Under the pieces are notes generated by a model, which was not told the DNA's origin, did no database searches, and saw only the letters and a list, made by a program, of their open reading frames with translations. A stretch of 5,468 bases of DNA from Prevotellaceae bacterium (GTDB lineage: Bacteria; Bacteroidota; Bacteroidia; Bacteroidales; UBA932): assembly GCA_031259655.1 (NCBI GenBank), contig JAIRLF010000025.1, positions 1-5,468 on the forward strand. The letters run 5' to 3'. Below, in pieces: positions 1 through 5,468 of the stretch. Position 1 is the stretch's first letter, and every line of letters starts with the position of its first letter. Made by a program: the position numbers and the translations under genes.

Positions 1-13
1 GCATGCGTCAGCC

Positions 14-48
14 ACTCTTAACTCTTAGTTTTTAGTTTTTAACTCTTT
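14..48. repeat. Heptanucleotide tandem repeat, five units, over the stop codon of the Plug gene
   Basis: Five consecutive 7-bp units read on the plus strand as ACTCTTA, ACTCTTA, GTTTTTA, GTTTTTA and ACTCTTT, roughly RYTYTTA. The phase is exact, with no slipped unit. Every complete unit ends in TTA, which is TAA on the minus strand. Because 7 is not a multiple of 3, the array places stops in all three minus-strand frames; TAA or TAG also falls in all three plus-strand frames. The TAA of the Plug gene (32-34) is one of these. The array is short, so chance or a simple low-complexity tail is possible. Confidence 0.75.
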
Positions 49-1324
49 GAAGCGCCGTCAATCTGTCGTACCTATGTTCGGGCAAACGGTAATAGACATA
101 CACGTTGTAGACATTTTCGGTTTCGTAGAAGCATCCTTCGGCGGCGTACATATCCGGATTACCGTTTTTATCCAAAATCACATACTGATAGTTGTAGAAC
201 CCCTGTTTCAGCGGGACGATGCATTTGTAAGAACCGTCGAGATACAGCATCTCGTATCTGTTCGAAACAGACCAGTTTGTCAGTTCGCCGAATAAAAATA
301 TCCTGCCTTCGAGGGATTTTTTCGGGACAAACGAAAATAACACATCCACATATTCCGCTTGGATATCGGGGTTTGTCGAATTATCCGCAGCAATCATATA
401 CTTCCCGTTTATGTCGCGTGCAGATAAATATTCCGAACGTTCCTCGTCCTGAACAAGTTCCACTCGATGAACGCCCTCGAACGAATGACGTGCAACCCCT
501 TGTCCGTTATAGACCAGCGAACGAATATCGAATGCGCGGTATTCGTTTCCGCCGTTGAAGATATTTCTGTCGGGACGGGCGTATTCCGTGCTGTTTGGCA
601 GGACAAAAGACGGCGAAAGATTTTCGACGCCCGGAACAGCCGTGAAATTCCGTTCAATCCGAATTTTCAGATTCCTGTATGCGTCGACAACTTTTAGCAA
701 AGGATATGTAACCTTGACGCTAAACTGCTGCATGCACGGCGATTCCATTGCCGGCGCTATCGTAGAGGCGCTGATAGCCGCCAAAGGTTCGACTATCGAA
801 AAACCTTTGACCAGAGCGAGTTTGCCGGAGTTGCGTTCGAAAACTTTAATAAGGTAGTTGCCCGACAGTTTCAGACTCATATCTTTGTTCGGCAAAGTGA
901 GCGTAAAATTACGGTAGCTTCGCACTGTTCCCTGCGATTGCTCTACGTTGTCGATATAATTTTCGGGAAAACCCGACATATAGTCGCTGACAATCAGGTT
1001 CTCTTCCTGCCAGTTGGCATCGCGATGCTCTATTGTGTAGTAATAATCGTCTTCAATATCGTCGTCGTGGATAAGTTCGTCGAAAATCAGCGTTACGGTC
1101 TCGTCCGAATTTAACCGGATAACAGGGTCGGCGAACCGGTCGCCGGTCTTGAACAACTGTACGGAATTGATTTTATCGGAAAAACAAAAGTCTTTAAACC
1201 CTGCTTTTGCATTAACCGTTTGAATATCCTGCGAGTAAGCCGTCCGATTAGCCAGTGTCAAAAGCATGACAAAAAGCAATTTCCCAATTCTCAAAACGAG
1301 TTGATTATAACCGGACTTGTTCAT
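32..1324 (-). CDS. Type IX secretion system Plug protein (DUF5103 family)
   Basis: This 430-residue secreted protein has the features of the DUF5103/Plug family. Family members have been described as the periplasmic plug that closes the SprA translocon channel of the type IX secretion system. A signal peptide is visible: basic N-terminus, hydrophobic core LLFVMLLTLA (16-25) and a likely cut after AYS (29-31). The family signature follows: an acidic patch (86-93), then YYYTIEHRDANW (94-105), SGFPENYIDN (117-126) and LPNKDMSLKLSGNYLIKVFE (144-163). Near the end, residues 340-383 read like a CBM48/AMPK-type beta-sandwich (FGELTNW, LDGSYK, GFYNYQYV). It has no obvious C-terminal sorting domain of a secreted cargo, consistent with a machine part. 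The start lies 6 bp after the rlmB stop, with no clear Shine-Dalgarno site, so it is probably co-transcribed with rlmB. The stop lies inside a heptamer repeat. The family call is firm; the exact role in this organism is inferred. Confidence 0.87.
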   Translation of the reverse strand: MNKSGYNQLVLRIGKLLFVMLLTLANRTAYSQDIQTVNAKAGFKDFCFSDKINSVQLFKTGDRFADPVIRLNSDETVTLIFDELIHDDDIEDDYYYTIEHRDANWQEENLIVSDYMSGFPENYIDNVEQSQGTVRSYRNFTLTLPNKDMSLKLSGNYLIKVFERNSGKLALVKGFSIVEPLAAISASTIAPAMESPCMQQFSVKVTYPLLKVVDAYRNLKIRIERNFTAVPGVENLSPSFVLPNSTEYARPDRNIFNGGNEYRAFDIRSLVYNGQGVARHSFEGVHRVELVQDEERSEYLSARDINGKYMIAADNSTNPDIQAEYVDVLFSFVPKKSLEGRIFLFGELTNWSVSNRYEMLYLDGSYKCIVPLKQGFYNYQYVILDKNGNPDMYAAEGCFYETENVYNVYVYYRLPEHRYDRLTALQRVKN

Positions 1325-1330
1325 TCGTCA

Positions 1331-2074
1331 TCAAATTTCGATTTTTCGCTGTCTCAGGCATTCGAACGCAATCACAGCTGCGGCGGCAGAGACATTCAGT
1401 GAATCAATATTTCCCTGAAGCGGAATTTTCACTGTTTCGTCGGCTAATTCGAGATTAGATTCGGAGATGCCCGATTCTTCCGAACCGAGTATAATTGCGA
1501 TTGCGCCCGACAAGTCGGCGTCGAAACAGCTGCGGTTTGCTTTTTCGGTTGCTGCAACAATCTTGATATCGCTGTTTTTTATCAAATAGATTGCCGATTT
1601 TAAATTCGGCGTCCTGCAGACAGGGACATAATTCAAGGCGCCCGCCGAAGTCTTCATCGCGTCAACGTTCAGAGGAGCGGCATTTTTCGCCGGCACGACA
1701 ATAGCGTCAATTCCGGCGCATTCGGCTGTACGGGCTATTGCTCCGAAATTTCGCACATCGGTGATTCTGTCCAACAAAAGCAAAAATGGCGTTTTTCCTC
1801 TCTGTTGGAGATTTTCTAAAACCGTTTCCAAATCGGAATATTCGGCAGACGATAAAAACGCCACCACTCCCTGATGATTAGCGTTTTTCGACAGTCGATT
1901 AAGCCTTTCGGCAGGAACTCTGTCGAGCGTAATGTCTTTCTTTTTAGCCGAATCGATTATTTGATAGAGCAATTCGGAGCCTCCGCCTTCGCGAATCAAA
2001 ATCTTTTCGAACGATTTACCCGCTTTCAGCGCTTCCAGCACGGGTCGCAGACCAAATATTTTATTGCTGTCCAT
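1331..2074 (-). CDS. rlmB: 23S rRNA (guanosine-2'-O-)-methyltransferase RlmB, TrmH/SpoU family
   Basis: This cytoplasmic enzyme uses S-adenosylmethionine to 2'-O-methylate a guanosine in the P-site loop of 23S rRNA (G2251 in E. coli numbering). Its 247 residues match the usual length. The N-terminal RNA-binding L30e-like domain begins at IFGLRPVLEAL (6-16) and runs to about residue 80. The SPOUT knotted catalytic domain follows from about 95, with all three motifs: motif 1 around N109-F-G-A-I-A-R115, motif 2 ILGSEESGI (195-203) and motif 3 IPLQGNIDSLNVSAA (217-231). The ATG directly abuts the lpxA stop codon (TAG-ATG, no gap). A weak GGAAG lies 8 nt upstream inside lpxA, so translational coupling is plausible. 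Related TrmH-family enzymes can act on other RNA sites, but the L30e-like N-terminus and motif order favour RlmB. Confidence 0.93.
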   Translation of the reverse strand: MDSNKIFGLRPVLEALKAGKSFEKILIREGGGSELLYQIIDSAKKKDITLDRVPAERLNRLSKNANHQGVVAFLSSAEYSDLETVLENLQQRGKTPFLLLLDRITDVRNFGAIARTAECAGIDAIVVPAKNAAPLNVDAMKTSAGALNYVPVCRTPNLKSAIYLIKNSDIKIVAATEKANRSCFDADLSGAIAIILGSEESGISESNLELADETVKIPLQGNIDSLNVSAAAAVIAFECLRQRKIEI

Positions 2075-2869
2075 CTAAAATGCTTCCATTTCGTCCGAAC
2101 CGACAACCCTGCGCACGATTCCACGTTTCGACGACCGTATAAAGTTCAGGATAAGGTCGCGTTCTTCTGTCTGCGGAAAATCCTGTTCGACTTTGTTACA
2201 TGCGTCGGTAGTATTCAGATTTCCCTGATATATAACTTTATATATCGAACTTATTTCTTCTATTTTCGGATTGGCAAACCCCCGTCTCCTGAGGCCTATT
2301 CTGTTCACTCCTCCGTACGACAAAGGTAGATGACCGACAATCAGATACGGCGGGACATCTTTCCCGACGAGCGAGCCGCCCATTGTCATCACATGTTCTC
2401 CGATACGCGTAAATTGGTGGGTACCTGTTTTTCCACCGAGTATGGCGTAGTCGTAGATATCGGTTTCGCCCGCCAGTCCGGTGAACGATGCAAGAACGAC
2501 GTTATTTCCGATGAAACAATCGTGTGCAACGTGCGAATATGACATTATCAGACAGTTGTTTCCTATTCTGGTTTTCAGTTTGCCGCTGGCTTCCGTGCCT
2601 CGGTTCACTGTAACACATTCTCTTAAAGAACAGTTATCGCCGATTTCGACCCATGATATTTCTCCTTTGAACTTCAAGTCCTGCGGTATCGCTCCGATGA
2701 CCGCTCCGGGAAAAATGTGGCAGTTTTTGCCGATTTTGACATAATCCATTATCACAACGTTGGATTCTATTTTTGTTCCGTCGCCGATTTCGACATGTTC
2801 CGCGATATACGAGAACGGTCCTATTGTCACGTTTGTTCCTATTTTTGCATCAGGATGAATATAATTCAT
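2075..2869 (-). CDS. lpxA: Acyl-ACP--UDP-N-acetylglucosamine O-acyltransferase LpxA
   Basis: LpxA transfers a 3-hydroxyacyl chain from acyl carrier protein to the 3-OH of UDP-GlcNAc, the first step of lipid A synthesis in the cytoplasm. The protein has 264 residues (E. coli 262). Residues 1 to about 190 form a left-handed beta-helix of hexapeptide repeats, starting IHPDAKIGTNVTIGPF (4-19). The catalytic histidine is H116 in SHVAHDC (112-118), aligning with E. coli H125. HQF (151-153) and DVPPYLIVG (171-179) are further family landmarks. At the position equivalent to the E. coli chain-length ruler G173 there is a glycine (G164), which leaves room for a long acyl chain. The C-terminal helical domain ends RSSKRGIVR (246-254), like the E. 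coli terminus, then adds about 10 extra residues. It starts 17 bp after lpxC/fabZ, without a Shine-Dalgarno sequence. Confidence 0.97.
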   Translation of the reverse strand: MNYIHPDAKIGTNVTIGPFSYIAEHVEIGDGTKIESNVVIMDYVKIGKNCHIFPGAVIGAIPQDLKFKGEISWVEIGDNCSLRECVTVNRGTEASGKLKTRIGNNCLIMSYSHVAHDCFIGNNVVLASFTGLAGETDIYDYAILGGKTGTHQFTRIGEHVMTMGGSLVGKDVPPYLIVGHLPLSYGGVNRIGLRRRGFANPKIEEISSIYKVIYQGNLNTTDACNKVEQDFPQTEERDLILNFIRSSKRGIVRRVVGSDEMEAF

Positions 2870-2886
2870 AAAATTGACTGTATTAT

Positions 2887-4278
2887 TTATTTGTTTTTCA
2901 CTATTTGCGCTGTTAATTCTCCTTCGGTGGCAAGCTGGTCGCCAACGAAGACCTGTCCGAACATTACGACTATTCCTCTGCGAATGGGTTCAAGCAATGT
3001 GAGTTTGAATATCAGCGTGTCGCCCGGAATGACTTTGCGTTTAAATTTAACTTTATCTATTTTAAGAAAATAGGTAGAATATTTTTCCGGTTCTTCGACA
3101 TTTCCCAAAGCGAGTATGCCTCCGACCTGCGCCATTGCTTCGACCTGCAAAACGCCGGGCATGACGGGCTCTCCGGGAAAATGGCCGACGAAGAAAGGTT
3201 CGTTCATCGTCACATTTTTGATTCCGGTAACGTAGTTTTCCGTTCTTTCTATGATTTTGTCGACCAGCAGAAATGGCGGTCTGTGCGGCAGGATTGACAT
3301 AATCCCTTTTATATCGTATTGCGGGGGTTTATTCGGGTCGTATTTCGGAGCTGCGGGCTTCATGTGTTCGCGTTTGATAGCGCGACGCAGCTCGCGGGCG
3401 GTATCGGTGTTTATCCGGTGCCCGGGTTTGAACGCTATCACTCGCCCTTTTATCCGGAAACCGATAAGCGACAAGTCGCCGATAAGGTCAAGGAGTTTGT
3501 GCCTTGCCGGCTCGTTGATAAATCTCAATTGAAGATTGTTAAGATATCCTTCGGGAACGCGTTCCACTGTAGGTTTGTTAAACAGTTCGGCGAGATGCTG
3601 CAATTCGTTTTTGTCGCATGCATTTTCGACAATAACTATTGCATTCTCAAAATCTCCGCCTTTGATGAGATTATTTGTAACCAGAGCTTCCAGTTCGTGC
3701 AAGAAGACGAAAGTCCTGCACGGGGCGATTTCTTTAGCGAAATCGTCCAGCGACTCCAAACGCGCCGATTGTGTGTTCAACACTTTGGAATTGAAATCGA
3801 TAGTCACGTTTATGCTGAATTTGTCGTCGGGATATATCACTATTTCTTTACCGCTTGCTTCGTCGCGGAAGACTGATTTTTCTTTGATTGTGTAGTAAAA
3901 GCATTCGGCTTCCTGTTCCTGCAATCCCACGCTGTCGATAGCTTCCACGTATCGTATTGCGCTTCCGTCGAGTATTGGCGCTTCGGGGGCATTGACTTTT
4001 ATCAGGGCATTATCTACGCCCATAGCCCACAACGACGCCATAATATGCTCTATGGTAGTTACTTTTACTCCATCTTTTTCGAGAGTAGTACCGCGCGAAG
4101 TAGCTGTCACATTATCCGCAACAGCATCTATCACAGGTTGTCCGGGTATATCTGTTCGCTGGAATTTAATCCCGTGGTTTTCGTTTGCCGGACATATCGT
4201 AAGTTCGACATCCAGACCGGTATGTAACCCTTTGCCATTTAATCTAATATCAGATTTTAAAGTATGTTGTTTCCGCAT
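2887..4278 (-). CDS. lpxC/fabZ: Bifunctional UDP-3-O-acyl-N-acetylglucosamine deacetylase / 3-hydroxyacyl-ACP dehydratase (LpxC-FabZ fusion)
   Basis: This is one 463-residue protein with two enzymes. The LpxC half (about 1-304) is the zinc deacetylase that makes the committed step of lipid A synthesis. Its zinc ligands are visible: H78 in TIEHIMA, and H260 and D264 in [11 protein letters not shown]77 is the likely general base, and H287 in AFKPGHRIN matches E. coli H265. A proline- and lysine-rich linker (about 305-322) leads to the FabZ half (about 323-463), which dehydrates 3-hydroxyacyl-ACP in fatty acid synthesis. FabZ landmarks are [11 protein letters not shown] (330-340), catalytic H366 in [11 protein letters not shown] and E380 in VEAMAQ, the expected 14 residues apart. 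Both active sites look intact. The fusion is characteristic of Bacteroidota. No other ATG is available upstream before an in-frame stop. A promoter-like element lies about 45 bp upstream, making this the first gene of the proposed operon. Confidence 0.97.
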   Translation of the reverse strand: MRKQHTLKSDIRLNGKGLHTGLDVELTICPANENHGIKFQRTDIPGQPVIDAVADNVTATSRGTTLEKDGVKVTTIEHIMASLWAMGVDNALIKVNAPEAPILDGSAIRYVEAIDSVGLQEQEAECFYYTIKEKSVFRDEASGKEIVIYPDDKFSINVTIDFNSKVLNTQSARLESLDDFAKEIAPCRTFVFLHELEALVTNNLIKGGDFENAIVIVENACDKNELQHLAELFNKPTVERVPEGYLNNLQLRFINEPARHKLLDLIGDLSLIGFRIKGRVIAFKPGHRINTDTARELRRAIKREHMKPAAPKYDPNKPPQYDIKGIMSILPHRPPFLLVDKIIERTENYVTGIKNVTMNEPFFVGHFPGEPVMPGVLQVEAMAQVGGILALGNVEEPEKYSTYFLKIDKVKFKRKVIPGDTLIFKLTLLEPIRRGIVVMFGQVFVGDQLATEGELTAQIVKNK

Positions 4279-4286
4279 TAATATTA

Positions 4287-4316
4287 AAATAATAGTACGT
4301 AATAAAATTATTATTT
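4287..4316 (-). other. 8-bp inverted repeat in the lpxC/fabZ leader
   Basis: Two perfect 8-bp arms, AAATAATA (4287-4294) and TATTATTT (4309-4316) on the plus strand, flank a 14-bp loop. They lie between the proposed promoter and the start codon, so they would be in the mRNA leader. The arms contain only A and T, so any stem would be weak, and this may be chance in an AT-rich leader. The leader has no Shine-Dalgarno sequence, as is common in Bacteroidota. Confidence 0.3.
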
Positions 4317-4323
4317 AAGGGTG

Positions 4324-4331
4324 CAAATGTA
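4324..4331 (-). promoter_or_regulatory. Bacteroidota-type -7 promoter box upstream of lpxC/fabZ
   Basis: On the minus strand this reads TACATTTG, an exact match to the Bacteroidota -7 consensus TAnnTTTG. It lies 45 bp upstream of the lpxC/fabZ start, in an AT-rich intergenic stretch. The -33 TTTG element is only degenerate: ATTG occurs at spacings of 17 and 22 bp rather than the usual 19 or so. Transcription would start near 4316-4319 and give a leader of about 40 nt. I found no comparable box in the short gaps before lpxA, rlmB or the Plug gene, which supports a single main promoter for all four. Confidence 0.65.
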
Positions 4332-4469
4332 GTAAAAATTCCAAACAACAATACAATATTATTCTTTATCGCTTATAATCACTGTTGTTTATGACTTTGC
4401 ACGCTGCCGCCGCATTGCAACGATTACGTATATTTGTCGATTTTCAATTCACATTATCGCACAACGAAC

Positions 4470-5468
4470 TTACTTTTCGACGTCTTTGTCATCGGTAATT
4501 TTGTAGACAGCCCTCACACTGACGCTTTCGCCTGTCTCGCCAAACATTTTGGCGTTGACAACGGTCGTTTTTTCTACGGTGAAGGGCGTTCCGTAAACCG
4601 GTGATTCCCTTGTCGGTTCGGATTCGTCCGTTGTATAGCGAACAATGCCTTCCGTTCCTTCCGGCGCGATGATAGTAACGGTCGCTCTGTCGACAAACGT
4701 TCCGCCAAACGGCTCTCTGTATGTCTCGGATGCAAATCGTGGCGAAGGCAGTACCTCCCATTCTTTCCACAGGTTGTCCGGTTCGTCGAAACCGTTGTAT
4801 GCCGGTTTGGTCGGACGCCCCGTCCATACCTGAGGCGCTTTCGCTCTCAGCGCAAATGCTACATCGGCGGCAACATCGTACTTGTAAATCTGTTGTAGGA
4901 TGTGATAGTTTTGTTTGACGCCGTGTCCGGAAAAGATTATGGGAGTGACTAATTCGTCGTAACTGTTACCGCCGTGTCCGTGGAAAATGCCGCCATGGTC
5001 GCCAACTACCATTATCATGGTTTTGTCGATGATACCGGCTTGCCGGACTGCATCAACAATCAGCCTTACATGGGCGTCGGTTTCTTCGATGTATTTCACG
5101 TATCCGGGCGACATGTGTCCGTCTTCGTGACCGGCATGGTCTATCCCGTCTAATTGAATGAACAGGAAGGTCGGCTTCTTGTCAAGAATATATTCCGCCG
5201 ACTTTCGGGCTGTCATTAATTGAGTAGGATATGTAACGGACATATTCAGAAGAGAGTCTTCCAGCAGATTGTGAAATCCGCGCCAATGGTAGATAGCGCC
5301 AAGTTCGGCTTCGGGTCGCTGCTCGCGCAGAATCCTGAAAATATTCGGAAACGAACGGTCTTTGCTCATTACCGGATACGGAAACTTGAAATCATTGGCT
5401 TTCCAGTTGTTGTTGATAGCGCCGGTAATCTCCGGTCCCGCGCCGCACAGCATTGCATTCCAGTTCGG
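4470..5468 (-). CDS. Alkaline phosphatase superfamily protein with C-terminal chitobiase-like domain (5' end outside the window)
   Basis: The last 332 residues of a metal-dependent hydrolase of the alkaline phosphatase/nucleotide pyrophosphatase/sulfatase superfamily are visible. The frame is open to the window edge: five codons (PNWNA) precede the first visible ATG at 5451-5453. PNWNAMLCGAGPE is an internal family motif, so that ATG is not the start. Residues below are counted from it. Metal-binding signatures are DGIDHAGH (102-109; D105, H109), VVGDHGG (149-155; D152, H153) and H160 in FHGHGG. The catalytic Thr or Ser nucleophile should lie just upstream, out of view. Residues about 255-318 resemble the chitobiase/beta-hexosaminidase C-terminal domain (RYTTDESEPT, 272-281; then SPVYGTPFTV, 284-293). 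The substrate cannot be told; a phosphodiester, phosphomonoester or sulfate ester is possible. Export is expected from the family, but the signal peptide is not visible. It is separated from lpxC/fabZ by 191 bp and is probably a separate transcription unit. Confidence 0.85.
   Translation of the reverse strand, partial: PNWNAMLCGAGPEITGAINNNWKANDFKFPYPVMSKDRSFPNIFRILREQRPEAELGAIYHWRGFHNLLEDSLLNMSVTYPTQLMTARKSAEYILDKKPTFLFIQLDGIDHAGHEDGHMSPGYVKYIEETDAHVRLIVDAVRQAGIIDKTMIMVVGDHGGIFHGHGGNSYDELVTPIIFSGHGVKQNYHILQQIYKYDVAADVAFALRAKAPQVWTGRPTKPAYNGFDEPDNLWKEWEVLPSPRFASETYREPFGGTFVDRATVTIIAPEGTEGIVRYTTDESEPTRESPVYGTPFTVEKTTVVNAKMFGETGESVSVRAVYKITDDKDVEK

Noticed and set aside
2321..2328. A second exact TAnnTTTG match (TACCTTTG) on the minus strand
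   Set aside because: It is inside lpxA, encoding Pro-Leu, has no TTTG at the right distance upstream, and lies about 250 bp from the next gene start. A chance match is more likely.
1874..2329. A 151-codon open frame on the plus strand across the rlmB-lpxA junction
   Set aside because: Antisense to two well-supported genes, with no family resemblance in its translation.
3319..3876. A 185-codon open frame on the plus strand opposite lpxC/fabZ
   Set aside because: It lies wholly antisense to a gene with intact catalytic motifs in both halves; its translation shows no recognisable domain and it has no promoter-like box. It is a shadow of the sense codons.
4397..4420. Inverted repeat TTGCA/TGCAA with a GC-rich loop, as a terminator for the phosphatase gene
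   Set aside because: The stem is only 5 bp, the inner bases do not extend the pairing, and no run of T follows on the minus strand.
4489..4827. A 112-codon minus-strand frame inside the phosphatase gene
   Set aside because: It is a frame-shifted reading of the same bases; the main frame carries the clear chitobiase-like domain and is unbroken to its stop.
5451..5453. This ATG as the true start of the phosphatase gene
   Set aside because: The frame stays open upstream to the window edge, and the codons before it complete a family motif (PNWNAMLCGAGPE) that is internal in relatives.

Overview
The window comes from a member of the Bacteroidota, most likely order Bacteroidales. Three things point there: a fused LpxC-FabZ protein, a DUF5103 type IX secretion 'Plug' protein, and a promoter with the Bacteroidota -7 box TAnnTTTG. 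The gene starts also lack good Shine-Dalgarno sequences. The sequence does not allow a genus to be named.

All five genes lie on the minus strand, so transcription runs from position 5468 towards 1. At 4470-5468 is the 3' part of an alkaline-phosphatase-superfamily gene; its start lies beyond the window. A 191-bp spacer (4279-4469) follows, with a likely promoter at about 4324. Then comes a tight four-gene run: lpxC/fabZ (2887-4278), lpxA (2075-2869), rlmB (1331-2074) and a Plug gene (32-1324). The gaps are 17, 0 and 6 bp, which suggests one transcript. A short 7-bp tandem repeat (14-48) covers the stop codon of the last gene.

Functionally the run is about building the outer envelope. LpxA catalyses the first, reversible step of lipid A synthesis, and the LpxC half the second, committed step. 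The FabZ half makes acyl chains in the fatty acid pathway that supplies LpxA. Plug is a part of the outer-membrane type IX translocon, and some of that system's cargo is attached to LPS at the cell surface. RlmB is a ribosomal RNA methyltransferase that seems to be along for the ride.

I see no mobile element, CRISPR array, RNA gene or unknown multi-gene system. Most of the window is ordinary core genome. The less ordinary items are the heptamer repeat with stops in all six frames, the co-location of lipid A genes with a type IX secretion gene, and a carbohydrate-binding-like fold signature at the end of Plug.
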